This document shows, in pieces, positions 17,119 through 25,908 of a DNA stretch of 64,000 nt (the first letter of the stretch is position 1; each line of letters starts with the position of its first letter). Both the position numbers and the translations under genes were made by a program. The notes beneath the pieces are model-generated. The model searched no databases. It had not been told where the DNA came from and saw only the letters and a list, made by a program, of their open reading frames with translations. The DNA is taken from contig NZ_MRBK01000006.1 in the NCBI RefSeq assembly GCF_001969815.1, positions 310,001 through 374,000 of the forward strand. The letters run 5' to 3'. The stretch comes from Bacillus swezeyi (GTDB taxonomy: Bacteria > Bacillota > Bacilli > Bacillales > Bacillaceae).

Positions 17119-17579
17119 TCTTGCTACAGTGCTTTACTTGCTTTTCTAAACTTCAAACTAATGATCACCTTTCATCGTACACAATGACAAAAAAGAGGCA
17201 AAAAGGGCTTGAGGTTGCTTCCTTTTGATTGTTTCCGGATGCCGAAAGACCATAAGCCTGCGATGGAGGGGAGTACCTGCAATTAATCCCGCCTTGAGTC
17301 GAGCGGTAATAGGTAAGGAGATTCAAGCTATTGTATATCGGTCTTGTCATTTATTGCGGTTGTCTCTCCCGCGAATCCCCGCCATCTAGATTGGATTCAA
17401 ACCCAATCTTCAAGCTGAAGCTAGGGATTACCTTGTATAACAGTAGAGGTCGATCCCGGCGTGCATAGCTCAGGATTCGAACTAATTTTTGCAGGAAGGT
17501 CTCACTTTTCATGTGAAAGTATGTAAAATAAAGATAAAAATAAAGCTGGCCGCCTGAGGTTAGCTAAGGAGTGCTTTGT

Positions 17580-18137
17580 GTGTATAACATTGAGATCAGA
17601 AGACCGCGAATTGATGACAATGAAGAGCTGTATCAGTTTTTTTGTACAGTCATCAAGGATACATTTGCCAGAGAAGGATTAGCTCATCTGTTTCATGATA
17701 TAGAAAATGAAATCGAAAGTAAGAAACAATACTTGAAAGATGACTTTGACAGCAATGGAAAGAGCCGGTATTTTTTGATCGCTTCAGATAAAAAATGTCA
17801 TAAGATGATCGGTACGATTGAATATGGTCCAGCTAGTGAGCTGATTCAGATTTGCACTGATGGAGAATTGAAAGATTTGTATGAGGTAGGAACAGTTTTT
17901 GTACATCCAGATTATCAAAGACGTGGATTAGGTACGTTGCTGTTAAACGTAATGTTTCTTACCTTTCTGAATAGGGGAATTAAAGAGTTTTGTTTGGATA
18001 GCGGATATAACAGTGCACAGAAGATATGGAAAAAGAAATTTGGAGAGCCCGATTATTTGTTGAAGGATTACTGGGGAAAGGGACAAGATCATATGATTTG
18101 GAGGAGATGTACGGATGATATGCCCATCATCCTTTAA
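17580..18137 (+). CDS. GNAT-family N-acetyltransferase
   Basis: The product has 185 residues. Acetyl-CoA binding motif A is visible as VGTVFVHPDYQRRGLGTLLL (about residues 103-122), with the Q/RxxGxG/A-like R-R-G-L-G loop. The N-terminus IEIRRPRIDDNEELYQFF is typical of the family. The substrate is unknown. The GTG at 17580 is preferred because AAGGAG sits 8 bp ahead; the GTG at 17571 overlaps that site. It stands alone between a decayed region and a convergent membrane protein gene. Confidence 0.85.
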   Translation: MYNIEIRRPRIDDNEELYQFFCTVIKDTFAREGLAHLFHDIENEIESKKQYLKDDFDSNGKSRYFLIASDKKCHKMIGTIEYGPASELIQICTDGELKDLYEVGTVFVHPDYQRRGLGTLLLNVMFLTFLNRGIKEFCLDSGYNSAQKIWKKKFGEPDYLLKDYWGKGQDHMIWRRCTDDMPIIL

Positions 18138-18435
18138 TATAGATTCGCAAGATATTTCCAAATGAGATAGTTTTCATTTGATAAAAATATCGCTTTTCTT
18201 TTGCAATCTCATAAAACGCTGAAGCTGTAGCAAGATCGTAATCTTCAAGCTATATTGTGATGTACTGAAAATAATCTGCTAAGTAAAGGACACCTTTCCT
18301 GTTAGAGATGTCCTTTGACCCGTTTGAAATCGTTTTGGCGTTAAAAAGATATTTGAAACATCTTTACATCCTTGTTGGGAGCGGCTGTAAAGGCATGCAT
18401 ACAATTCAAAATTCACAGGTGCATTTTTAAAAGTT
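18138..18435. other. Convergent intergenic region
   Basis: An inverted repeat AAAGGACA (18285) / TGTCCTTT (18309) may end the minus-strand gene that follows, but no T-run is present. Nothing else was recognised. Confidence 0.4.
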
Positions 18436-19467
18436 TTAATCGATAAAAAATTGAAATGCGGTCAGAAGTATAGAAAATCCTAAAATCGTTCCGACGACAA
18501 TGCTATGACGTTTGCGATTCATCACAATAATGGCGATATATTCCCGGATCATTGCATTCGGCCAATAATAAAAAGCGGTTTTAGAACCGATCCCCTGGCT
18601 CTTTAAACCTGCTCGTTTTGCATATAGGCTGGCACGGAACAGATGGAAATTGTTTGTTGTGAAGATGCTGTTGTATTTGCAGTCTGTTATTGAATCCATC
18701 AGTTGTTTTGAGAAAAGCATATTTTGATATGTATTTACAGAACGGTCTTCTTTCAAAGTGTGTTTCTGGGGTACCCCTTTTTTCAAAGCATATATTTGCA
18801 TGGCTTCGGCTTCAGAAAGGTTTTCATCAGGTCCTTGTCCTCCAGAGAAAATCATTTTCGGAGGAGGAGCAATAGCTGCTTGTTTCCAATAAAAATCGAT
18901 AGCCTTATTAATCCTGCTTGCTAAGAGCGGGGGGACTGTATCGTTAATTAATCCGCTCCCGAGAACGATGATGAAATCCTGATTACGTTTTGGTCTGTTA
19001 AATTGATAGAGAAAATAAGCGGTTAAGAAATTTGTTAAATGAAAAAAGAAATAGACCACAATAAGTGATGATCCTGCGAACATTGGCTGGAAATTTGGTG
19101 ATAAAAAACGAGCGGGATCAATCATTGAGAATAGGAAAAACAATATGAGGCATATCCCGGAAATTAAAGTTAAACAATTAGACAATCGTCGTCCTTCTCT
19201 TTTGATAAGAATTCTCGCATTAAGAAATAATCCGATACATAAAGCAAATAAACCGAACGTTAATATAAAGAAAAAGATCAGCAGCGGTATAATGACGAAC
19301 AGTTTGAAAAAACCGATTTCAGCGATGAATGCTAGATAATAGGAAAAAACAAGGAATGAACAAAAAAACATGTTGAATAAAAAACCATTGATGATCCTTC
19401 TTTGATCTGTTATATAGAAGGCCAGAAAAATCGCTAGAAAAATAAAGGTTATAACACCGTAAACCAT
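18436..19467 (-). CDS. YdcF/SanA-type DUF218 membrane protein
   Basis: The product has 343 residues. About five N-terminal hydrophobic helices (roughly residues 2-150) precede a DUF218 domain (about residues 167-320), recognisable from IVLGSGLINDTVPPLLASRI, FSGGQGPDENLSEAEAMQIY, EDRSVNTYQNM and FTTNNFHLFRASLYAKRAG. A final hydrophobic segment ends the protein. DUF218 proteins (ElyC, SanA, YdcF) affect envelope integrity; the molecular activity is not settled. GGAGG lies 10 bp before the ATG. It is monocistronic. Confidence 0.85.
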   Translation of the reverse strand: MVYGVITFIFLAIFLAFYITDQRRIINGFLFNMFFCSFLVFSYYLAFIAEIGFFKLFVIIPLLIFFFILTFGLFALCIGLFLNARILIKREGRRLSNCLTLISGICLILFFLFSMIDPARFLSPNFQPMFAGSSLIVVYFFFHLTNFLTAYFLYQFNRPKRNQDFIIVLGSGLINDTVPPLLASRINKAIDFYWKQAAIAPPPKMIFSGGQGPDENLSEAEAMQIYALKKGVPQKHTLKEDRSVNTYQNMLFSKQLMDSITDCKYNSIFTTNNFHLFRASLYAKRAGLKSQGIGSKTAFYYWPNAMIREYIAIIVMNRKRHSIVVGTILGFSILLTAFQFFID

Positions 19468-19734
19468 GTCCTAAACACCTCCAGATCAATCACTCTGCTT
19501 ATTATAATATAAAAGACGAAAATCCTCGCCGTTTTATTTTAGACGAACTGTATTTTAGATATTCAGGATTTATCCTCACAGCAGTTATTTGTGTTGCTGC
19601 CTTCCTGTATTATTAAGTGCGGGGGCGATGTTAGCCTACTGACAAGCGGGAATGAACATAAAAAAGACGGTGTCTATATGAAGTAACTTTTTGACCCGTA
19701 TGTTCTACTATTCGTAATGAAAGCGAAGGGGATT
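19468..19734. other. Divergent intergenic region
   Basis: It separates the DUF218 gene from the nonsense-mutated gene at 19735 and should hold promoters for both. No strong box pair is evident. Confidence 0.4.
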
Positions 19735-20124
19735 ATGAAAAGCAATCAATTTCTCAAGAGGCTGTTTGTTATCCTTGCCGTTTAACTCTTAATGAGTGTG
19801 ATTTTTGTTATCGTATTGATGTCAGGAAGCAAAGTGAAGTATGAAGGTAGTGGGAATAGCGGCCTTTGGTGTTCTTCAATTGAGAAGTCAGATAAAACTT
19901 CAATTGGGCCCAATTATTTTTTGAATTTATATTGGCAAGGCAGCAAAGAAGATGAGAATAGTTCATTTGGTCAGGCCAATGATTTGGAGCACTTTCAGAT
20001 CGAATGAAAGGGATATATTGTAGAACCAGTCTTGTACAGAAAGAACCGCACTGAGTTTCATACACCTCTTGTAAACAGATTCTGCCTTTTGCAGAAGGAA
20101 AACAAAAAAATAGTGGAGGCTTGA
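19735..20124 (+). pseudogene. Membrane-anchored or secreted protein gene with two in-frame stops
   Basis: The ATG at 19735, after a GAAGGGG site, begins MKSNQFLKRLFVILAV, then TAA (19783), then the same frame continues LLMSVIFVIVLMSGSKVKYE and on to FQIE. A TGA (20005) follows, where Trp would fit, then KGYIVEPVLYRKNRTEFHTP to a final stop at 20124. With the two stops read through, the gene would encode 129 residues: an N-terminal signal anchor and an extracytoplasmic domain. All segments stay in one frame, so two point mutations alone explain the damage. The family is not recognised. The next gene starts 2 bp downstream. Confidence 0.6.
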
Positions 20125-20126
20125 TC

Positions 20127-20564
20127 ATGGAATTTAAACTTTTTGACGAAAGTGACCTGTTAAAATGCGCTGAAACATTTATTGATGTCTTCAATAAGGA
20201 GCCATGGAACGATGAGTGGACATTAGAAAAAGCCAAACAGTATTTGTTTCATTTTTATCAAACACCGGGATTTAAAGGGATTTTGGCAGCAGAAGGCGAA
20301 GCGATTATCGGATTTATTTTTGGTATTCACAGAGTATGGTGGAGAGGAGATGAATTTTTCATTCATGAAATGTGCGTAATGGCAGACTGCCAGAAAAAAG
20401 GGGTTGGAAAAGCACTGTTACATTATTTGATAGAAGAGATGAAAGAAAGTGATATAACCAATATTTCACTTCTGACTGATAGGGGAATACCTGCTGAAGA
20501 ATTTTATAAGAAAAACGGGTTTGAAGAAATCGAAAGGCTCGTGTTCTTAAGCCGAGCGATTTGA
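20127..20564 (+). CDS. GNAT-family N-acetyltransferase
   Basis: The product has 145 residues. Motif A is EFFIHEMCVMADCQKKGVGK (about residues 77-96), with the QKKGVGKALL acetyl-CoA loop, and PAEEFYKKNGFEEIERLVFL closes the fold. The W-rich IHRVWWRGDEFFIHE segment resembles aminoglycoside 6'-acetyltransferase-like and YhdJ-like members. Resistance cannot be claimed from sequence alone. The ATG at 20127 has GTGGAGG 7 bp ahead, a site that lies within the end of the preceding broken gene, so the two were probably one operon. Confidence 0.85.
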   Translation: MEFKLFDESDLLKCAETFIDVFNKEPWNDEWTLEKAKQYLFHFYQTPGFKGILAAEGEAIIGFIFGIHRVWWRGDEFFIHEMCVMADCQKKGVGKALLHYLIEEMKESDITNISLLTDRGIPAEEFYKKNGFEEIERLVFLSRAI

Positions 20565-20974
20565 AAATTGACGCCGAAATTTAAAGTATCGAAATAAAAG
20601 GGGATTTCATCCTGCAGGTAATAATTTTGTTATCTAAGGTGATTGAAGGGTTCTATTGTGACCATGACAGCTAGTTATTGTTGTTCTTTTTATAATTTAC
20701 GAGCGTTTTTTGGGTCCAGAGCGTGAATCGCTGATCGGTTTAAGTTGGAGTCATATCATGAAAATAGACATACAAAAAATATAGGGGATAGAAATGATGT
20801 ATAGAACATCCTTTCTGAGAAAGCAGCCGCATCACCTTGCGTCCGGGATCTGCAAAGTGAAAAGCCCCTAATAAAGAGAGATATTGGAAACCTGCTAAAA
20901 ATTCATTTAATCGTGATAGGCGCCCTTTTCACTGAATATAATGCAAAAAATCGAAAAAGAGGGTGCCTGATAAA
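20565..20974. other. Leader/intergenic region before yobN
   Basis: No gene was found. AGTGAAAAG (20856) and CTTTTCACT (20924) form a long-range inverted repeat that could close a structured 5' leader about 40 bp before the yobN start. Confidence 0.35.
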
Positions 20975-22426
20975 GTGAATTCTCAATTAATGAATAACGA
21001 TATGGTGGGAATCATTAGAAACGGCCTTGCCGCATCACAGCATCCGAAACATATTATTGTGGTTGGCGCTGGGTTGGCAGGGCTTGTTGCAGCATCTTTA
21101 TTAAAGGATGCCGGGCACAAAGTGACGATTCTGGAAGCGAATGACAGAGTGGGGGGACGCGTTTACACGTCGCGGTCCCCCTTTAGCGACGGGTTGTATT
21201 TCAACGCCGGACCGATGCGGATTCCAGATATCCACACTTTAACTATGGAATATATAAAAAAATTTAAGCTGCCTACAAATATATTTATCAATCGAACGCC
21301 GATGGACATCATTTACGCTAATGGCGTGAAAACGCGCCTTCATGTTTTTGAAGAAAATCCGGGTATTTTAAGATATCCTGTTGCTCCACATGAGCAGGGA
21401 AAAACGGCTGAAGAGCTGATGTTTTCCGTTTTGCAGCCCATCCTCGATTTTATCGACCAAAATCCGGAGAGAAATTGGCGCATTGTTGAAAAACAGTACA
21501 GGAAGCATTCGTTAGGTTCCTTCTTAAACTCTTATTTTTCAAGCGGCGCCATCGATATGATCGGTGTACTGCTGGATATGGAAGCGTATATGGGGATGTC
21601 CCTTATTGAAGTATTGCGAGAATCGATATTTTTTACATCGCCGGCTCGTTTCTACGAGATAACAGGCGGGATGGACCGGCTGCCGCACGCATTTCTTCCG
21701 CAACTAAAAGAAAACATTCTGTTGCACCTAAAAATGGTGAAGATTTCTCAATATCAAAACAGTGTAACGATCCATTGCATTCATCAACAGTCAGGAGAGC
21801 ATATAGGGCTGACAGGTGACCTTGCGATCGTGACCATCCCTTTTACAGCCTTGCGATTTGTGAAAGTTGAACCGTACGATTCATTTTCTTACTATAAACG
21901 GAGGGCGATCCGCGAACTCAACTATATAGCCGCAACAAAAATCGCTATTGAGTTTAAGAGCCGATTTTGGGAAAATGCAGGACAGCGCGGCGGCAAATCC
22001 ATCACTGATCTGCCCATTAGATTTTCGTATTACCCGAGCCGCGGCATTGGATCGAATGGACATGCCGTCGTTTTAGCGAGCTATACGTGGGCGGATGAGG
22101 CGCTGACATGGGACAGTCTGTCTGAAGGAGAGCGCCTCAGATATACGTTAAGCAATTTATCAGAAATCTACGGAAATATCGTGTATGCTGAATTTGTGTC
22201 CGGCGCTTCTTTCAGCTGGAGCCAGAACCCTTTTTCTGCCGGGGGTTTTACAGCTTTCGAACCAGGGCAGGAATTAGAGCTGTATCCTTATATTCCTGTT
22301 CCGGAGGGAAGAATACATTTCGGCGGAGAGCATACCTCACTCACTCATGCGTGGATGGAAGGAGCGATTGAATCTGGAATACGAACGGCGTATGAAGTGA
22401 ATAATGTAACGAAATCATTACACTAG
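20975..22426 (+). CDS. yobN: Flavin amine oxidase / L-amino acid oxidase (YobN-like)
   Basis: The product has 483 residues. The FAD Rossmann motif is IIVVGAGLAGLVAASLLKDA (about residues 27-46), followed by the amine-oxidase signature ILEANDRVGGRVYT and NAGPMRIP. The C-terminal FAD contact is RIHFGGEHTSLTHAWMEGAI (about residues 446-465). The whole length fits the L-amino acid oxidase group: oxidative deamination giving keto acid, ammonia and H2O2. No signal peptide is seen. The GTG at 20975 is preferred to the GTG at 20963 because AAAGAGGG is then spaced properly. In B. subtilis yobN lies beside yobO; here the YobO-like gene is 14 kb away. Confidence 0.88.
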   Translation: MNSQLMNNDMVGIIRNGLAASQHPKHIIVVGAGLAGLVAASLLKDAGHKVTILEANDRVGGRVYTSRSPFSDGLYFNAGPMRIPDIHTLTMEYIKKFKLPTNIFINRTPMDIIYANGVKTRLHVFEENPGILRYPVAPHEQGKTAEELMFSVLQPILDFIDQNPERNWRIVEKQYRKHSLGSFLNSYFSSGAIDMIGVLLDMEAYMGMSLIEVLRESIFFTSPARFYEITGGMDRLPHAFLPQLKENILLHLKMVKISQYQNSVTIHCIHQQSGEHIGLTGDLAIVTIPFTALRFVKVEPYDSFSYYKRRAIRELNYIAATKIAIEFKSRFWENAGQRGGKSITDLPIRFSYYPSRGIGSNGHAVVLASYTWADEALTWDSLSEGERLRYTLSNLSEIYGNIVYAEFVSGASFSWSQNPFSAGGFTAFEPGQELELYPYIPVPEGRIHFGGEHTSLTHAWMEGAIESGIRTAYEVNNVTKSLH

Positions 22427-22653
22427 ATCTGTGGATGGATAAACTTTGATGTACTTGATGATTTACAAAGCGGCAGCCGGTATCGCAGTGTTCTTGTTTT
22501 ATCTGATTGACGATCTGTCATATACAGGGTATGCGGTTTGAATCATGCGTTTCTACATGAGGAGTATTGCTGCGGCTGCGGTTTATTGATTTTGGGATTC
22601 CATCATATTGTTGCTTGGAAAAAAGTAAACGTACCCAAATGGAGGGGGTGTGA

Positions 22654-22860
22654 TTATTTTTTTTGGTGGTTACCGAATGGGTTAGAGCTTGAAAAAGTAC
22701 CGATGAGCATACAGACAAGCATGTAAATAATAAACCCTTGCATCGCTCCAAAAAATCCGTCAAATATGCCGCCTGCTGTTATGAAAAGAACGGCAATGGA
22801 TATATCAGCTGTGACAGCATATTTTTCCGTCGTTTTTATAGCATCTTTTAACTTGCTCAT
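22654..22860 (-). CDS. Small membrane protein, third gene of a membrane operon
   Basis: The product has 68 residues with two hydrophobic stretches (about residues 18-36 and 38-57) and a polar tail. The ATG at 22860 follows AGAGGTG. It lies 11 bp after the YrvL-like gene and is probably co-transcribed with it. The family is not recognised. Confidence 0.7.
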   Translation of the reverse strand: MSKLKDAIKTTEKYAVTADISIAVLFITAGGIFDGFFGAMQGFIIYMLVCMLIGTFSSSNPFGNHQKK

Positions 22861-22871
22861 ATTTTGCACCT

Positions 22872-23318
22872 CTAACTGAAGCTTTTTTTCTCATCAAACA
22901 CCACTTCAATGACAGCGATTAAGGCTGCGGCAATGAAAAGGACATTTGAAGGGATGAAAACACTGTCCATGAACTGATCGACAATGTGGAATGTGACCAG
23001 GTTCATTGCAAAGTCGATCATAAACTTTAAAGATCGATATGTGGTTTTGTCCTCAACCGTTAGAGCGGCCATGGCGATTAAGATTTTTCCAATGAACTCA
23101 AAAACCCCTCCGATGATAAAACAAAGCACGATGAAAAGCAATATCGATGTATGCGATTCATACGAAACGCCAAACAGCTTAAAAAATCCCGCTACACCAA
23201 AGAAAATGAGTAAAGCAAAAATTGCTAAAGCGGCAAAAAGGATGATAGCGATCCCTATTATTGCGCCTAATTTTGACTTTAAATCCAGCTTTCTAAAGGG
23301 CAGATATTTCTTGCTCAT
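22872..23318 (-). CDS. YrvL-like regulatory membrane protein
   Basis: The product has 148 residues and about four hydrophobic helices. The segment FFGVAGFFKLFGVSYESHTS followed by a hydrophobic run resembles the YrvL family. YvrL of that family is a membrane anti-sigma-type regulator of SigO in B. subtilis. The match is from memory and moderate. The ATG at 23318 overlaps the upstream stop codon (TGATG), so translation is coupled to that gene. No sigma factor gene is adjacent, so a regulatory target is not obvious. Confidence 0.6.
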   Translation of the reverse strand: MSKKYLPFRKLDLKSKLGAIIGIAIILFAALAIFALLIFFGVAGFFKLFGVSYESHTSILLFIVLCFIIGGVFEFIGKILIAMAALTVEDKTTYRSLKFMIDFAMNLVTFHIVDQFMDSVFIPSNVLFIAAALIAVIEVVFDEKKSFS

Positions 23319-23728
23319 CAGCCGCACGCCTCTTCACTGTCATGCTTTTTCTCCAACCGCTTCATCAAAAATGTCATTACGCGCCCACCGGCATAAATAG
23401 CGATACCGACCGTAAAAATGCCGATCAGCAAAGTGATCCCCCTATTTACATCCATATCAAAAATATAGTGCTTGGCGATCAACATGAGGCAGAATAAAGC
23501 TGCAACCAGGACTGAGTAGACAAAGGCCAAAGTGGCCAAAGATTTTTTCGTATACTCTCTCAGCTCATCAAGATGGCAAATGCCAGCACAAACAAACATA
23601 CAAATCGAAGCGCTGTTTTCCAGTAAATCATTATCAGCAATTGCTTGAACAAAAAAACAGACAAAAATCCCAGTGAGACCTATTGTTTTATTCAATCTGA
23701 CCACCCGTCTAATATTCTTTTTTGCCAT
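23318..23728 (-). CDS. Membrane protein of unknown function, first gene of the operon
   Basis: The product has 136 residues with about four predicted membrane helices (near residues 15-30, 38-52, 68-86 and 95-116) and a basic N-terminus (MAKKNIRRVVRLNK). Its stop codon overlaps the start of the YrvL-like gene. No family is recognised; the operon arrangement suggests the three products act together in the membrane. Confidence 0.7.
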   Translation of the reverse strand: MAKKNIRRVVRLNKTIGLTGIFVCFFVQAIADNDLLENSASICMFVCAGICHLDELREYTKKSLATLAFVYSVLVAALFCLMLIAKHYIFDMDVNRGITLLIGIFTVGIAIYAGGRVMTFLMKRLEKKHDSEEACG

Positions 23729-23849
23729 TGGCTAGCCCGAGTTTTTCCTTTTGAAAAATAATGCAGAGACGGAACCAATGATTTCATGTACATTCAACTC
23801 CATATATATCAGGGCATATTATTACAAGTATAAAAGAGGATGATTTTCA

Positions 23850-23915
23850 ATGACAGCAAACACGTATGATTTTAAAGAAATTTTAAACGGACTCGAAACA
23901 TTTCATCATCATTGA
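23850..23915 (+). CDS. Possible 21-aa peptide or gene remnant
   Basis: An ATG after AGAGGATG encodes MTANTYDFKEILNGLETFHH and one more His, then a stop. It has good start context but is very short; it may be the surviving 5' end of a lost gene. The YvdT promoter begins 10 bp downstream. Confidence 0.3.
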   Translation: MTANTYDFKEILNGLETFHHH

Positions 23916-23925
23916 AGCGATATGG

Positions 23926-23970
23926 TTGACATGATACACTTCATCCGCTAAAATGACTGATAGTCATTCA
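23926..23970 (+). promoter_or_regulatory. yvdT promoter with overlapping operator
   Basis: TTGACA (23926-23931), 17 bp, and TAAAAT (23949-23954) form a textbook SigA promoter. An inverted repeat TGACTGA-TAG-TCATTCA (23954-23970) overlaps the -10 end. The same repeat recurs before yvdS at 24621. Confidence 0.75.
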
Positions 23971-23992
23971 TTTTTTAGAGGAGGTCTTCAAT

Positions 23993-24577
23993 TTGCCAAA
24001 ACAAACATCAGGGAAATATGAAAAAATATTGCATGCGGCCATCGAAGTCATTTCTGAAAAAGGGTTGGATAAGGCCTCCATTTCGGATATCGTGAAAAGA
24101 GCCGGGACTGCCCAGGGGACTTTCTATTTATATTTCTCATCAAAAAATGCGCTGATTCCGGCGATAGCGGAGAACCTTCTGACACATACGCTGGATCAAA
24201 TCAAAAGCAAAATCGAAGGATACGAGCCTTTCTGGACAGTCATGGACATTTTAATTGATGAGACATTCAACATTACAAACCTTCATAAAGACATTATCGT
24301 ACTTTGTTATTCAGGGCTTGCCATCGACCATTCATTGGAAAAATGGGAAGCCATCTATCAGCCGTATTATTCATGGCTTGAGACAATCATCGAAAAAGCC
24401 GCAGAAAACGGCGAAGTTATTCGGGATATAAATGTAAGATGGACGGCCAGAACGATCATCAATTTTGTTGAAAATACAGCTGAGCGGTATTATATCGGAG
24501 CTGAAAAAGATGAAGACATCGAAGTGTTCAAGAAGGAAATATTCACATTCTTAAAAAGAAGCTTAGGCGCCAGGTAA
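23993..24577 (+). CDS. yvdT: TetR-family repressor YvdT
   Basis: The product has 194 residues with the N-terminal TetR helix-turn-helix (KASISDIVKRAGTAQGTFYL, about residues 24-43) and an all-helical effector domain. Its sequence and position ahead of two SMR genes match B. subtilis yvdT-yvdS-yvdR. The TTG start at 23993 is backed by AGAGGAGG. Identical-style operators precede yvdT and yvdS, so it very likely represses itself and the pump. The ligand is unknown; related SMR pairs export guanidinium or cationic drugs. Confidence 0.9.
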   Translation: MPKQTSGKYEKILHAAIEVISEKGLDKASISDIVKRAGTAQGTFYLYFSSKNALIPAIAENLLTHTLDQIKSKIEGYEPFWTVMDILIDETFNITNLHKDIIVLCYSGLAIDHSLEKWEAIYQPYYSWLETIIEKAAENGEVIRDINVRWTARTIINFVENTAERYYIGAEKDEDIEVFKKEIFTFLKRSLGAR

Positions 24578-24608
24578 AAAATGACGGGCAGAAGCCGTTC
24601 ATTTTTTA
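24576..24608 (+). terminator. yvdT terminator
   Basis: AAAATGACGGGC pairs with GCCGTTCATTTT around AGAA, followed by T. It separates yvdT from the yvdSR transcript. Confidence 0.8.
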
Positions 24609-24620
24609 TTTCTCTAAAAA

Positions 24621-24637
24621 TGACTGACATTCATTCA
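24621..24637 (+). promoter_or_regulatory. yvdS operator
   Basis: TGACTGA-CAT-TCATTCA differs from the yvdT operator only in the central 3 bp and lies 21 bp before the yvdS start. Confidence 0.65.
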
Positions 24638-24657
24638 TATTTGAAAGGGTGCTGCAT

Positions 24658-24993
24658 ATGAATTGGCTCTTTGTTTTGATTGCAGGATTTTTGGAAGTGG
24701 TTTGGGCCACGGCGCTTAAAGGCGCAGAGACATTGTTAGACTGGACGGTCATCTTTATATTGATTGCCGTCAGCTTCATTTTACTCATTCGTTCATACCG
24801 GAAAATTCCGATGGCGTCAGCTTACACTGTATTTGTCGGCATCGGAACCGTCGGCACTTATGTTACCGGAATGGTTTTGGGGGAACCCTTTTCAGGAGGG
24901 CAAATTTTCTTTTTAACCTTGCTGTTAGCCGGAATTATTGGCATGAAGCTTTTCACAAAAGAACACGATACACAGTCAAGAGGTGAACATTGA
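24658..24993 (+). CDS. yvdS: SMR-family efflux subunit YvdS
   Basis: The product has 111 residues in four membrane helices. The conserved SMR glutamate lies in the first helix (AGFLEVVWATALKG), and IPMASAYTVFVGIGTVGTYV forms the GG7-like helix-packing face. SMR proteins work as antiparallel dimers, here most likely with YvdR, exporting guanidinium or small cations by proton antiport. GAAAGGG precedes the ATG. The stop codon overlaps the start of yvdR (TGATG). Confidence 0.9.
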   Translation: MNWLFVLIAGFLEVVWATALKGAETLLDWTVIFILIAVSFILLIRSYRKIPMASAYTVFVGIGTVGTYVTGMVLGEPFSGGQIFFLTLLLAGIIGMKLFTKEHDTQSRGEH

Positions 24994-25307
24994 TGGCATG
25001 GTTTTTGCTTGTTGTTTCAGGAATTGAAGAAATGATCGCCGCCATCGCGATGAAATATGTAGACGGCACGAAAAAGAAATGGCCGATCATTGTAATGGTT
25101 GTTGGATTTGCTTTGTCATTTTACTGCCTTTCAAAAGCAATGCAGGTTCTCTCCGCCGGAGTCGCTTATGCAGTCTGGACCGGGATAGGGATCATCGGCA
25201 TTACGGCCGTCAGCTTTTTTTGGTTTAAAGAACGGTTACAACTCCCGCAGCTGCTGTCGCTTTTATTGATCATTGTCGGGGTCGTCGGCCTGCGGCTTAC
25301 ATCTTAA
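24993..25307 (+). CDS. yvdR: SMR-family efflux subunit YvdR
   Basis: The product has 104 residues with four membrane helices. The active-site glutamates lie in VVSGIEEMIAAIAMKYVDG, and VLSAGVAYAVWTGIGIIGIT is the typical third-helix signature. The ATG at 24993 shares its A with the yvdS stop, and AGAGGTG lies within the yvdS end, so the two are coupled. The assignment of YvdR versus YvdS names is from memory of the B. subtilis pair. Confidence 0.9.
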   Translation: MAWFLLVVSGIEEMIAAIAMKYVDGTKKKWPIIVMVVGFALSFYCLSKAMQVLSAGVAYAVWTGIGIIGITAVSFFWFKERLQLPQLLSLLLIIVGVVGLRLTS

Positions 25308-25336
25308 TATTTTGATTTACATTGGAGGATGTTTAC

Positions 25337-25882
25337 ATGTCTAATCAGCTAAAATTACGTCCGTTGGAAAGAGAAGATTTGCCATTTGTCCACCGTCTCA
25401 ACAACGATGCGAAAATCATGTCTTATTGGTTTGAGGAGCCTTACGAAACGTTTGTGGAATTGCAGGATTTATTTGATAAACATATTCATGATCAAAGTGA
25501 ACGTCGATTTATTGTGGAGAAAGAGACAGAGATGATCGGTTTGGTTGAGTTGGTCGAAATTGATTATATTCACCGCAGAGCGGAGTTTCAAATCATTATT
25601 GATCCGGAGCATCAAGGCAATGGCTATTCATCCGTCGCGACTTATTTGGCAATGAACTATGCGTTTTCTGTATTAAATTTGCACAAACTGTATTTAATCG
25701 TGGATGAACAAAACAAAAAGGCCATGCACCTTTATAAAAAATCCGGTTTTTTCATCGAGAGCGAGCTCCAGGATGAGTTTTTCGTCGACGGTTTTTACCA
25801 TAACGCCATCAGAATGTGCATTTTTCAGAAGGAGTTTTTAAAAATGAAACAATCGCAAGGGGGTATGGATGTGAAAGAATAG
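25337..25882 (+). CDS. speG: Spermidine N1-acetyltransferase
   Basis: The product has 181 residues. It keeps the SpeG pattern from end to end: [72 protein letters not shown] and the acetyl-CoA segment [18 protein letters not shown]. SpeG acetylates spermidine and spermine, relieving polyamine stress. It forms dodecamers in E. coli and Vibrio. The ATG at 25337 has TTGGAGG 8 bp upstream. It follows the yvdR pump gene by 29 bp with no terminator, so it may be read through from the yvdSR promoter: export and acetylation of cationic compounds would fit together. Confidence 0.9.
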   Translation: MSNQLKLRPLEREDLPFVHRLNNDAKIMSYWFEEPYETFVELQDLFDKHIHDQSERRFIVEKETEMIGLVELVEIDYIHRRAEFQIIIDPEHQGNGYSSVATYLAMNYAFSVLNLHKLYLIVDEQNKKAMHLYKKSGFFIESELQDEFFVDGFYHNAIRMCIFQKEFLKMKQSQGGMDVKE

Positions 25883-25908
25883 AGATGGCAAGGCCATCTC
25901 TAGTTTTT
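25881..25908. terminator. Terminator between speG and yxeA-like gene
   Basis: AGAGATGGC-AAG-GCCATCTCT is a perfect stem, followed by AGTTTTTT on the plus strand. It sits between convergent genes. Confidence 0.85.

Noticed and set aside
22449-22541. 30-codon hydrophobic frame after yobN (MYLMIYKAAAGIAVFLFYLI...)
   Set aside because: The ribosome binding site is weak and flanking frames look like scraps of a decayed gene; not strong enough to call.
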